DNA of 64,000 nucleotides from Paracoccaceae bacterium (GTDB lineage: Bacteria; Pseudomonadota; Alphaproteobacteria; Rhodobacterales; Rhodobacteraceae): positions 1 to 64,000 of the forward strand of contig JAHEJA010000011.1 in the NCBI GenBank assembly GCA_024639125.1, written 5' to 3'. Shown here piece after piece: positions 56,295 through 64,000 of the stretch. The translations under genes were made by a program, and so were the position numbers. Each line of letters begins with the position of its first letter. Position 1 is the stretch's first letter. The notes under the pieces were generated by a model that searched no databases, had not been told where the DNA came from, and saw only the letters and a list, made by a program, of their open reading frames with translations.

Positions 56295-57194
56295 ATGAAA
56301 AATCGTATCGAATGGCCAACTTTTGTTTTAATTGTAACCACTTACGCAATTTTTGCGCTGGGCTTATGGGGCGCGACCTATTCCATGGGATTGGCGGTTC
56401 TATTGCTGACCATCGCAGGCGTGTTGCATTCGTCCCTAAGCCACGAAGCCCTGCACGGTCACCCGACCTCAAGTGTCTTTGTGAACGCCGTTTTGGTTAC
56501 GCCTGCACTCACACTATTTGTGCCATATTTGCGGTTTCGCGACACACATATCGCCCATCATCATGACGAAAATTTAACCGACCCCTATGATGATCCAGAA
56601 ACCAATTTCATTGACCCAGCGGTTTGGGAAAGATGGCCACTTTGGCGCAAGGCTGTGCAACAATGGAATAATACGTTATTGGGCCGAATGATTGTTGGTC
56701 CAATCATTGGTCAGATCGTTTTCATGTATAGCGACGCCAAAGCCATTCTAAATGGCAATCGTCGTATTGCCTTGTCTTGGTCGATCCATACAATATCGGT
56801 CTGCGCCATATTCTGGTTTATGTTCCACGTAAGCAATGTGACGTTTTCAGCATACGCCTTAGCAAGCTATTTTTCACTTAGCATATTGAAAATAAGAACA
56901 TTTTTGGAACATCGCGCGCATGATCACGCAGCTGCGCGCACTGTCATAATCGAAGATCGGGGTTTGCTTGCGCTTTTCTTTTTGAACAACAATTTTCATT
57001 CGGTACATCACGCACATCCCAAGCTGGCTTGGTATGATTTGCCAAAGATTTACCAATCCAACAAAGATCAATACTTGGCCCGCAACGAAGGCTATGCCTA
57101 TGCGTCTTACAAAGATGTATTCGCTGAATATTTCGTGAAATCAAAGGATCCAGTGCCACACCCCCTCTGGTCAAAGTCAAATCGCCGCGTATAG
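56295..57194 (+). CDS. Membrane fatty acid desaturase
   Basis: A 299-residue di-iron membrane protein. The three histidine boxes are HEALHGH (50-56), HIAHHH (85-90) and HSVHHAH (235-241), with hydrophobic segments between them. Such enzymes introduce double bonds into acyl chains or hydroxylate related lipids. ATG 56295 has GGAAG ahead; the frame opens upstream at 56238. It is divergent from the XRE gene and followed eight bases later by an EamA transporter. Confidence 0.9.
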   Translation: MKNRIEWPTFVLIVTTYAIFALGLWGATYSMGLAVLLLTIAGVLHSSLSHEALHGHPTSSVFVNAVLVTPALTLFVPYLRFRDTHIAHHHDENLTDPYDDPETNFIDPAVWERWPLWRKAVQQWNNTLLGRMIVGPIIGQIVFMYSDAKAILNGNRRIALSWSIHTISVCAIFWFMFHVSNVTFSAYALASYFSLSILKIRTFLEHRAHDHAAARTVIIEDRGLLALFFLNNNFHSVHHAHPKLAWYDLPKIYQSNKDQYLARNEGYAYASYKDVFAEYFVKSKDPVPHPLWSKSNRRV

Positions 57195-57201
57195 TCCGCG
57201 C

Positions 57202-58101
57202 ATGGAATTATGGATCATCGCCACGCTTTTTGCGGCGGCCTTTCAAACCTTACGATTTGCATTGCAAAAGATGCTGAGCACGACAACTTTGTCGCCGGCA
57301 GGGTCAACATACGCCCGGTTTTTCTATGCAGCACCGTTGTTGTGGGGGGGAATGATCGCCTATTTTGCGTCCACAGGTATTGATATTCCGCATATTTCCG
57401 GCGGGTTCTGGGGATATGCTGTGGTTGGCGGTATTTCGCAAATATTGGCCACAATTTGTGTTGTCGTCTTATTCAAAAGCCGCAATTTTGCTGTAGGAAT
57501 TACATTAAAGAAAACGGAAACCATTTTAACGGCAATTGTCGGCTTCATCGTATTGGGGGATCGCGTTTCGATTATTGGCGCGATTGCTATTTTGATCGGG
57601 CTGTGTGGCGTTTTGTTTTTGTCCAAGTCATCAAATTCGACTGAAACAGCATCTAGATGGATGTCAAAAAGCGTCTTGATTGGATTAGCCTCTGGGGTGT
57701 TTTTTGCGTTTTCTGCAGTAAGCTATCGTTCTTCTTCGCTGTTGGTCATGACCGATGATCCAATCGTCCGCGCAGCTGTGACGTTGCTTTGGGTTGTGTC
57801 GATCCAATGCGTGGTGATGTCGATATGGCTATTCGTCCGCGAACCCGGTGAAATCACCGCTGTTTGGCGCGCTCGCGCAACTGCTGTGTGGGTGGGCGTC
57901 ACAAGCATGTTGGGATCGCTGTGCTGGTTTGTCGGGTTTACCTTGCAAAACGCTGCTTACGTCAGCGGTTTGGGGCAAATTGAACTTGTGCTTAGCATTT
58001 TGGTATCAACCGTATTTTTCAAAGAAAAAATTTTCGGTCGTGAATATCTTGGTATCTTTTTTCTTACGATCAGTGTGCTTGCGTTGATTATTTGGGTTTA
58101 A
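57202..58101 (+). CDS. EamA/DMT-family transporter
   Basis: A 299-residue inner-membrane protein with about ten hydrophobic segments arranged as two EamA repeats (first ends near residue 130, second begins near 155). The substrate is not predictable; family members export amino acids and metabolites. Its stop overlaps the convergent Nudix gene by four bases. It probably shares a transcript with the desaturase. Confidence 0.9.
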   Translation: MELWIIATLFAAAFQTLRFALQKMLSTTTLSPAGSTYARFFYAAPLLWGGMIAYFASTGIDIPHISGGFWGYAVVGGISQILATICVVVLFKSRNFAVGITLKKTETILTAIVGFIVLGDRVSIIGAIAILIGLCGVLFLSKSSNSTETASRWMSKSVLIGLASGVFFAFSAVSYRSSSLLVMTDDPIVRAAVTLLWVVSIQCVVMSIWLFVREPGEITAVWRARATAVWVGVTSMLGSLCWFVGFTLQNAAYVSGLGQIELVLSILVSTVFFKEKIFGREYLGIFFLTISVLALIIWV

Positions 58102-58796
58102 TCATCTGCCTGCCGATAGCCACGCAGCCTAAGGAATAGGCTTTCTTCTTCGTCATTGCGAAAGAAGGGGACTGACATTGGTGGGGCGGTGTCGTGCAAA
58201 CGACCAGCAACTTCGGCAAGGACGACCTCGGTAATAAAAGGAAGGTCAAACCGACGCACATCGTCCAGTGCAATCCATTGCAAATGTGACAGCTCGTCTG
58301 ATGCTGCTGAAAAATCATCCAAGTCTGTCGCAAGATGATCCGCGTCTATGAAAAAGAACCGCGCATCAAATCGGCGGGGGCGTCCGGGCGGGGTGATCGC
58401 GCGAAAGACAAACTGCAACGCCGAGGCATCCGGCACGTAACCAAGGCCCGCAAAATCGGCCCAATCCTTGGGAATAGCGCCGCTCCATTCGCCTTTTTGT
58501 CCTAATATTTGACCTGTTTCTTCGTAAAGTTCACGTATGGCCGCCACACAAAGTGCGTGGATCACATTCAGATCACTGTCTTCACCAAGTCGATCAGCGC
58601 AAATATCGGAAATCGCATGTGCAAGGGGTATATCATGATCGCCCTGATCTACGGCTCCGCCAGGGAATACGAATTTATTCGGCATAAACGCCGCTTTCGC
58701 ACCGCGTTGTCCCATTAATACTTTGGGATTCGACACTCTGTCACGTACCACGATAATTGTGGCGGCGTTTCGAATAGCAGTTTTATCCAAGGTCAT
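58098..58796 (-). CDS. Nudix hydrolase
   Basis: A 232-residue hydrolase with the box GGAVDQGD...AAIRELYEETGQILG; the insertion between the first glycines and REXYEEXG is longer than in the shortest members, as in the NUDT7/8-like CoA pyrophosphatase group or YjaD-type enzymes. The substrate is not fixed. ATG 58796 has GGGGATCCTT ahead; the longer start at 58808 has none. Follows DUF983 by 21 bases on the same strand. Confidence 0.87.
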   Translation of the reverse strand: MTLDKTAIRNAATIIVVRDRVSNPKVLMGQRGAKAAFMPNKFVFPGGAVDQGDHDIPLAHAISDICADRLGEDSDLNVIHALCVAAIRELYEETGQILGQKGEWSGAIPKDWADFAGLGYVPDASALQFVFRAITPPGRPRRFDARFFFIDADHLATDLDDFSAASDELSHLQWIALDDVRRFDLPFITEVVLAEVAGRLHDTAPPMSVPFFRNDEEESLFLRLRGYRQADD

Positions 58797-58817
58797 AAGG
58801 ATCCCCACGTTATGGGG

Positions 58818-59213
58818 TTACAGGTCGTTCCCAAAGCCATGCATGCCGCGTGACCACTGGAAAGCGACAATAGCCCCCTTTAATCTAGGCAGAAGATAGA
58901 GCGACAAAGCCAAACAGCCAATGGAAAAAATGGTGAATAACACCAAAGGTTCGGGACGGAACTTTTCAAAAGTAATCAAAAGCAGCGGTGCCATCAAATG
59001 CCCGACGATCAAAATAGTCAAATACGCTGGGCCATCATCCGCACGGTGCTGCGATAAATCAAGCCGGCACACCGAACATGTATCGCGCACAGTCAAATAG
59101 CTGCGCAACAAAGAGCCTTTGCCACAACAGGGACATTTACGACGCCACCCTTTCCAAACAGCGGGCCATAGATCGCGTTCGGTGCTTTGCTCAGTATGCT
59201 GGATATCCGTCAT
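58818..59213 (-). CDS. DUF983 membrane protein
   Basis: A 131-residue protein with an N-terminal zinc-ribbon-like set of cysteines (CPCCGKGSLL...CSVC) and two hydrophobic segments (LTILIVGHLMAPLLLITFE and LVLFTIFSIGCLALSLYLLP). This is the DUF983 pattern. Function unknown. ATG 59213 is chosen; a longer frame reaches 59501 over the next gene without support. Confidence 0.85.
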   Translation of the reverse strand: MTDIQHTEQSTERDLWPAVWKGWRRKCPCCGKGSLLRSYLTVRDTCSVCRLDLSQHRADDGPAYLTILIVGHLMAPLLLITFEKFRPEPLVLFTIFSIGCLALSLYLLPRLKGAIVAFQWSRGMHGFGNDL

Positions 59214-59406
59214 GTGGTGCCTCGGTGTTGCAAGAAGACCTAGTTTCAACGGAATCGTATCAAAAAGAAATTGTACATTATGTCCTTGCGGCGGGATGTC
59301 GCAAATCAGTCCGAAAAATTTTGAAATGCGGCGACGGAATCGCAAACCTGCTGCGTATGAACAGTCACAAGGGCGATAAGGCCCTCGTTTTAGGAGTAGA
59401 GAAACA

Positions 59407-59940
59407 ATGACACGTTCAATTTTGATCACATCAACTGCAGCTCTTGCTATTTTTGCATCCGCCATGACTGCGTCTGCGGACGGCAAAATGCGCGGGCACA
59501 TGACGGCTCCTGCATTCGAGGAATTGGATTTAAACGGCGATAGTCAAATTTCAGCAGACGAATTGGCGGCCCAAGCCCAAGTGCGCTTTGATAAAATCGA
59601 CAGCAACAAAGACGGCAAGCTGTCTGTCGAAGAACTAAGCGCGGAACATGCCGCTGAAATGAACAAGCGCATGGAAAAACGTCAAGCTAAGATGATGAAA
59701 AAGCTTGATAAAGACGGTGACGGCCTGTTGACCATCGAAGAGATGCAAGCTGGAAAATCCGATAAAATGACCAAACGCATGATGTCGCGTCTTGATGAAA
59801 ATGACGATGGGATGATTTCCAAAGAGGAATATGATGCTATGAAGTCCAAAGGCGGAAAGCATGGTAAAAAATGGGGCAAAGGCCATGATAAAGACCACGG
59901 CACGGGCCAAAACCAAGATACAAACGAAGACAACACATAA
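59407..59940 (+). CDS. Exported EF-hand calcium-binding protein
   Basis: A 177-residue protein with a signal peptide (RSILITSTAALAIFASAMTASA) and four EF-hand loops: DLNGDSQISADE, DSNKDGKLSVEE, DKDGDGLLTIEE and DENDDGMISKEE. A basic, His- and Lys-rich tail follows. It probably binds Ca2+ in the periplasm. AGGAG precedes ATG 59407. It is the first gene of a run with an ECF sigma factor, a single-span protein and a heavy-metal-sensor domain protein. Confidence 0.88.
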   Translation: MTRSILITSTAALAIFASAMTASADGKMRGHMTAPAFEELDLNGDSQISADELAAQAQVRFDKIDSNKDGKLSVEELSAEHAAEMNKRMEKRQAKMMKKLDKDGDGLLTIEEMQAGKSDKMTKRMMSRLDENDDGMISKEEYDAMKSKGGKHGKKWGKGHDKDHGTGQNQDTNEDNT

Positions 59941-59970
59941 CGTTGTTTTATAGGAGAAACAGTCTGACGT

Positions 59971-60558
59971 ATGATGCCGTTTGATCACTATAATGACGCT
60001 GACGATGGGGCAGTGCTGGTTGCATTTGCCAATGGTGACCCCTTTGCTGCGCGTGTTTTGACCAAACGGCTCATGCCGCGGGTATTTTCCCAAGCGTATC
60101 GTATGCTTCGCAATCAAGCGGATGCTGAAGATGTGACACAAGATGCCTTTATGCGGCTGTGGTCGATCGCGCCTGATTGGAAACAAGATCAGGCGCAGGT
60201 CAGCACATGGATGTATCGTGTCGTACGCAATCTTTGCATTGATCGGACACGCAAACATCGTGAGTCTGAGCTAGACGAGGGGCTGGATGCGATTGACCCA
60301 ACCCAAGGGATCGATCAGAAACTTCAGGATCAACATCGCACTGTTGCTCTGTCCCAAGCGCTTGATGCTTTGCCTGATCGCCAACGCGAAGCCATTACAT
60401 TGCGCCACTTGGACGAATTGGCGAATGCCGAAATTGCCGATCGGATGGAGATATCGGTCGAAGCCGTCGAAAGTCTTATTTCTCGTGGGAAACGAGCCTT
60501 AAAATCCCTTTTGCAGGGGCGCAAACAAGAGTTAGGATATGAAGATGACACAGCCTAA
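59971..60558 (+). CDS. ECF-type RNA polymerase sigma factor
   Basis: A 195-residue sigma factor with region 2 (AARVLTKRLMPRVFSQAYRM then DAEDVTQDAFMRLWSI) and region 4 (LDALPDRQREAITLRHLDEL then ISVEAVESLISRGKRALKSL). It would direct RNA polymerase to a stress regulon, probably including its own operon. It lies 30 bases after the EF-hand gene and overlaps the next gene, which is probably its anti-sigma factor. Confidence 0.9.
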   Translation: MMPFDHYNDADDGAVLVAFANGDPFAARVLTKRLMPRVFSQAYRMLRNQADAEDVTQDAFMRLWSIAPDWKQDQAQVSTWMYRVVRNLCIDRTRKHRESELDEGLDAIDPTQGIDQKLQDQHRTVALSQALDALPDRQREAITLRHLDELANAEIADRMEISVEAVESLISRGKRALKSLLQGRKQELGYEDDTA

Positions 60559-60937
60559 TCATACGATGTCAGATGCAGAATTAGACGAACAACTTGGCCA
60601 ATATTTGGTGCAAGACCAAAAGGATATGCCGCGTCCCTCTGATGATTTGATGGCGCGTATTCTGGCAGATGCAGAAGCCTATCAACCGCGACCCACCGTG
60701 TTTGTTGCCGCGCTTAATAGGCCTTGGTGGAAGGCATTGTTCGACGAAATCGGCGGCTGGCCGTCACTTGCGGGTCTCGGCACGGCTGCTGTGATAGGGG
60801 TCTGGATCGGGCTGGGATCGTCTGTCATTGTAACCGATGGTTTATCCAGTTTCAATTTGGCTACAAGCGCAAGTGCAACTGCAACAGACGAAGTGGACCC
60901 GTTTTCAGGTCTTGATCTTGGCTTTATCGAGGGATGA
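60545..60937 (+). CDS. Probable anti-sigma factor (single-span membrane protein)
   Basis: A 130-residue protein with a cytoplasmic N terminus rich in acidic residues (MSDAELDEQLGQYLVQDQ-type) and one hydrophobic segment near residues 76-98 (LGTAAVIGVWIGLGSSVIV). The position directly after an ECF sigma gene, overlapping it by 14 bases, fits an anti-sigma factor. No zinc motif of the ZAS type is visible, so the assignment rests on context. ATG 60545 is preferred because GGAT lies eight bases ahead. Confidence 0.6.
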   Translation: MTQPNHTMSDAELDEQLGQYLVQDQKDMPRPSDDLMARILADAEAYQPRPTVFVAALNRPWWKALFDEIGGWPSLAGLGTAAVIGVWIGLGSSVIVTDGLSSFNLATSASATATDEVDPFSGLDLGFIEG

Positions 60938-60939
60938 AC

Positions 60940-61425
60940 ATGACAGAACACGTGACTTTAAAAACCAAACGCTGGGTGCGCGTTGTTTTAATTCTTTCTC
61001 TTGGTTTGAATATTGCCTGCGTCGGTATGATTGGTGGTGCTATTTGGAAAAAACATGCAGAGCCGCATGGGAATATGCGTGCGCCAATGGCACCGACAGC
61101 CTCAATGTATATTCGGGCTTTGGACCAAGACGGACGTCGCAAGCTGGGTGAAAAATTACGGGATCAGGGCCGCAAAGATCAACGTATCCCAAAAGAAATT
61201 AGGCAAGGCTTTGAACAGGCGCTTGAGCTATTGCGTGCCGACACCTTTGACCAAGATGCGTTTAGCACTGTGATGACAGATCACGCACGCCACGCAGATG
61301 ATCGTCTTGTGGCAGCGCGGACTATGTTCCTTAGTCACCTTGCGACCTTGTCAAAAGATGAACGTGCAGCCTATGCGGATCGGCTTGAAAAAACATTGCG
61401 CCAGCCGCGTAAAAAACGCGACTGA
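60940..61425 (+). CDS. Periplasmic heavy-metal sensor domain protein (CpxP-like)
   Basis: A 161-residue membrane-anchored protein with one N-terminal hydrophobic segment (VRVVLILSLGLNIACVGMIGG) and a helical outer domain (IRALDQDGRRKLGEKLRDQ followed later by LATLSKDERAAYADRLEKTL), as in the Metal_resist/CpxP group. ATG 60940 has GAGGG seven bases ahead; 60934 overlaps the previous stop. It probably passes a periplasmic signal to the ECF system of the same operon. Confidence 0.75.
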   Translation: MTEHVTLKTKRWVRVVLILSLGLNIACVGMIGGAIWKKHAEPHGNMRAPMAPTASMYIRALDQDGRRKLGEKLRDQGRKDQRIPKEIRQGFEQALELLRADTFDQDAFSTVMTDHARHADDRLVAARTMFLSHLATLSKDERAAYADRLEKTLRQPRKKRD

Positions 61426-61449
61426 TCTTAGGTCTGGGATGTTTAGTCA

Positions 61450-63729
61450 TTAACCATAATGGGTAACAGGTGTGCCCGCGACCGCCGCCATGTTAAGCAA
61501 CCCACGCGGCGTGATCGATGGGGTTACAATATGGGCTTTATTGCCCATACCCATCAAAATTGGTCCAACCTCTAGCCCATCGGCGCGCATTTTTAGAATG
61601 TTACGCACGCCTGAGGCCGCGTCCGCATGCGCAAAAATAAGCACATTCGCTTCGCCAGTGAGGCGGTTGGCTGGCAATATGCGCGCGCGCAATTCTGCAT
61701 CAAGTGCTGCGTCGATGTTCATTTCGCCTTCGTATTCGAAATCCAAGGATTGGCTATCCAAAAGCGCCATCGCGTCGCGCATGCGCTGACCGGTATCAGA
61801 AGACATATTCCCGAATTGTGACCGCGCGCATAGGGCAATTTTGGGCGTTAACCCAAACCGTCGAACATGACGCGCCGCGCCGATAACGGTTTCTGCGATT
61901 TGTGCCGGCGTGGGTTCTGTCCAGATGTGGGTGTCTGCTACGAACAAGGGTCCTTTTTCAAGGATCATCAACGACAAAGCGCCGTGTGGCCGCAATGTTG
62001 GCCCGCCCAGGACTTGTTCAACATAGTTTAGGTGCCAGCGATATTCCCCAAAGGTGCCGCAAATGAGGCTATCTGCTTCTTCTCTGTGGACCATAACCGC
62101 GCCGATAGCTGTGGTATTCGTCCGCATGATCGCTTTGGCAAGATCAGGTGTCACGCCGCGACGTGCCATAATATCATGATAGGTTCCCCAATAGTCACGG
62201 TAGCGGGGGTCATTTTCAGGGTTCACAATATTAAAATCACGGGTAGGGCGGATATTCAGCCCCATGCGTTCACAGCGTAGGTCGATAACTTCGGGACGCC
62301 CAATCAAAATAGGGACTTCGTTGGTTTCTTCTAAAATGGCTTGCGCTGCGCGCAAGACACGTTCGTCCTCGCCTTCGGCGAATACAATCTTTCTGGTGGT
62401 TTGTGCCGCGGCTTCAAAAACGGGACGCATCAAAAGTGCGGATTTGAATACGGATTGATTTAGCGAATGGCGATAGGCATCAAGATCCTCAATCGGTCGT
62501 GTTGCAACGCCGCTGTCCATGGCGGCCTTGGCAACGGCGCTGGAGACCACAGCCGAGAGGCGGGGATCAAAGGGTTTTGGGATCAGGTAATCCGCGCCAA
62601 AGGTCATAGATTCCCCTTGGTATGCTGCGGCGGCTTCGGCACTTGTTGTTGCGCGGGCCAGTTCGGCAATGCCGTCGATACAGGCGAGCTTCATTTCATC
62701 GTTTATTTCCGTGGCGCCCACATCCAGCGCTCCGCGGAAGATGAATGGGAAGCACAGAACATTATTCACTTGGTTCGGGAAGTCGCTGCGCCCTGTTGCA
62801 ATGATCGCATCCGGGGCGATTTTACGAACAACGTCAGGCATGATTTCAGGTGTGGGATTGGCCAAAGCGAAAATAATCGGCCGTTTTGACATGCGTTGCA
62901 CCATGTCGGGCGTTAGAACGTTCGGCCCGGAGAGGCCCAAGAACATATCAGCATCGTCAATCACATCCGCCAAGCTACGTTTGTCGGTTGCTTGTGCATA
63001 GGCTGCCTTTTGTGGATTCATGTCAATGTCGCGGCCTTCGTAGACCAAACCGTGCACATCACAGAGCCAGACATTTTCGCGTTTCACCCCAAGTTTGAGC
63101 AGCATATTGAGACACGCAATGCCAGCAGCCCCGCCACCGGTCGAGACGATTTTTATGTCTTCGAATGCCTTGCCTGCAACATTAATTGCGTTGGTTGCAG
63201 CCGCCCCGACGACAATGGCCGTTCCATGTTGGTCGTCATGAAAAACGGGGATATTCATACGTTCGCGGCATATTTTTTCGACAACAAAGCAATCTGGGGC
63301 TTTGATGTCTTCTAGATTGATTGCGCCGAATGTTGGTTCAAGTGCGCAGACAATATCGGCCAGCTTTTCAGGATCGCTTTCGTCAAGTTCGATATCAAAA
63401 CAATCGATATTGGCGAATTTTTTGAACAGAACCGCTTTGCCTTCCATGACAGGTTTCGACGCGAGCGCGCCGATATTTCCAAGACCCAAAACCGCAGAGC
63501 CATTTGTAACCACAGCAACAAGGTTGCCGCGCGACGTATATCGGCTGGCTGTTGTCGCATCCGCTTTGATTTCCAAACATGCCTCGGCAACGCCAGGGGA
63601 ATAGGCACGCGACAAATCGCGCCCATTGGCAAGTGGTTTGGTTGCGCGAATTTCAAGTTTGCCAGGTTTTGGAAACTCATGATAATTCAAGGCTGCTTGG
63701 CGTTGGCTTTCGGATGCGTTGTCTGTCAT
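61450..63729 (-). CDS. maeB: NADP-dependent malic enzyme with phosphotransacetylase-like domain
   Basis: A 759-residue bifunctional-type malic enzyme. The malic domain (about 1-430) contains [35 protein letters not shown] and [19 protein letters not shown]. The C-terminal half (about 430-759) is the phosphate acetyl/butyryltransferase-like domain, thought to bind acetyl-CoA and regulate the enzyme. It oxidises malate to pyruvate and CO2, giving NADPH. AAAGGAATAGCAA precedes ATG 63729, and a palindrome lies just upstream. Confidence 0.96.
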   Translation of the reverse strand: MTDNASESQRQAALNYHEFPKPGKLEIRATKPLANGRDLSRAYSPGVAEACLEIKADATTASRYTSRGNLVAVVTNGSAVLGLGNIGALASKPVMEGKAVLFKKFANIDCFDIELDESDPEKLADIVCALEPTFGAINLEDIKAPDCFVVEKICRERMNIPVFHDDQHGTAIVVGAAATNAINVAGKAFEDIKIVSTGGGAAGIACLNMLLKLGVKRENVWLCDVHGLVYEGRDIDMNPQKAAYAQATDKRSLADVIDDADMFLGLSGPNVLTPDMVQRMSKRPIIFALANPTPEIMPDVVRKIAPDAIIATGRSDFPNQVNNVLCFPFIFRGALDVGATEINDEMKLACIDGIAELARATTSAEAAAAYQGESMTFGADYLIPKPFDPRLSAVVSSAVAKAAMDSGVATRPIEDLDAYRHSLNQSVFKSALLMRPVFEAAAQTTRKIVFAEGEDERVLRAAQAILEETNEVPILIGRPEVIDLRCERMGLNIRPTRDFNIVNPENDPRYRDYWGTYHDIMARRGVTPDLAKAIMRTNTTAIGAVMVHREEADSLICGTFGEYRWHLNYVEQVLGGPTLRPHGALSLMILEKGPLFVADTHIWTEPTPAQIAETVIGAARHVRRFGLTPKIALCARSQFGNMSSDTGQRMRDAMALLDSQSLDFEYEGEMNIDAALDAELRARILPANRLTGEANVLIFAHADAASGVRNILKMRADGLEVGPILMGMGNKAHIVTPSITPRGLLNMAAVAGTPVTHYG

Positions 63730-63749
63730 TTGCTATTCCTTTGACGTAT

Positions 63750-63767
63750 TAGTTTAATGTTAAACTA
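63750..63767. promoter_or_regulatory. Palindrome upstream of maeB
   Basis: TAGTTTAA-TG-TTAAACTA, an eight-base perfect inverted repeat with a two-base centre, 20 bases upstream of the maeB start. It probably overlaps the promoter, so it is a candidate operator; the regulator is unknown. Confidence 0.6.
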
Positions 63768-63900
63768 TTTTTCGAATTTAGGAAAGAGTGTTCCAGGTGT
63801 ATGTGTTTCTTAGAATAATTGAATAATCCTGCAACACGGGCTTTGATTTTGACTGTGGATATGGTTCCCTAGTTTCATCAATTTAGGTGAGATAGATCAA

Positions 63901-64000
63901 ATGGACTTAAGCACGGCTGCGCGTGATGTGCAAATTCGGGCCTATGCACCCTATTCAAATTTCCGAGTAGGTGCCGCACTTCGGACCGATAAAGGTAAAG
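63901..64000 (+). CDS. cdd: Cytidine deaminase, N-terminal part
   Basis: The gene is cut by the right edge; 33 codons are present. MDLSTAARDVQIRAYAPYSN followed by FRVGAALRTDKGK matches the start of tetrameric cytidine deaminases, which deaminate cytidine to uridine in pyrimidine salvage. AGGTGAG precedes ATG 63901. The catalytic zinc motifs lie beyond the window. Confidence 0.9.
   Translation, partial: MDLSTAARDVQIRAYAPYSNFRVGAALRTDKGK

Noticed and set aside
59635-60258. Minus-strand frame of 207 codons across the EF-hand and sigma genes
   Set aside because: It is the complement of repeated EF-hand codons; its Phe- and His-rich product reflects the opposite strand.

Overview
The window reads as a chromosomal stretch of an alphaproteobacterium of the Rhodobacterales (marine Roseobacter type), of roughly balanced base composition. 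This is inferred from gene content: a lone MoeB/ThiF-like enzyme after dut, Hsp20 next to DUF1150, a short PutA without a DNA-binding domain divergent from an Lrp-type PutR, YcjX and DUF697 genes, PCu(A)C, and a direct-repeat LexA box of the alphaproteobacterial kind. I see no insertion sequence, prophage, CRISPR array or rRNA. Genes are dense, operons are translationally coupled (ATGA junctions), and many convergent genes overlap at their stop codons.

Layout. 0-10 kb: dut end, membrane-anchored MoeB/ThiF-like protein, M3 oligopeptidase, the CIRCE-controlled groES-groEL operon, a secreted hydrolase, a stand-alone PhnM-like hydrolase, purEK, DUF465, and an Hsp20-DUF1150 pair with a possible RpoH promoter. 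10-19 kb: PhzF-like isomerase, trxB divergent from an Lrp-type regulator, lgt-midA-pgeF, ubiK, and a ybjN-proC-csaA-hydroxyacid dehydrogenase run ending on tdk. 19-27 kb: an unknown regulator-like gene with repeats in front, YigZ-type protein, mtnP-apt-DUF393, a SulP transporter, argD-argF and a flavin reductase. 27-40 kb: ycjX-GNAT-DUF697 operon, truA, Nudix, hrpB, DUF3108, meaB, rpmB, a small copper-chaperone group, a tyrosine phosphatase, DsrE-like, DUF2177, suhB and GFA.

40-54 kb: putA/putR, a TPR protein, a newly noted 40-residue membrane protein, tRNA-Leu(UAA), and then the most unusual block: a creatinase-like M24 protein, a nitrilase-family amidase, a DAO-family FAD oxidoreductase and an arginine:glycine-amidinotransferase homologue. 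Together these suggest metabolism of a guanidino compound. After it come metG, an MFS transporter and an ImuA-like gene behind a LexA box. 54-64 kb: aldo/keto reductase, an XRE regulator next to a perfect operator-like palindrome and divergent from a fatty acid desaturase, an EamA transporter, Nudix, DUF983, an EF-hand/ECF-sigma/anti-sigma/metal-sensor operon, maeB and the start of a cytidine deaminase.

Nitrogen metabolism recurs: argF/argD (ornithine and arginine), proC and putA (proline), the amidinotransferase (which would consume arginine and release ornithine) and the amidase could form a connected arginine-proline-guanidine network. Stress functions also recur: GroESL, Hsp20, thioredoxin reductase, ImuA and the ECF operon. 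Start codons were chosen by ribosome-binding sites and family alignment from memory; nothing was searched against a database.
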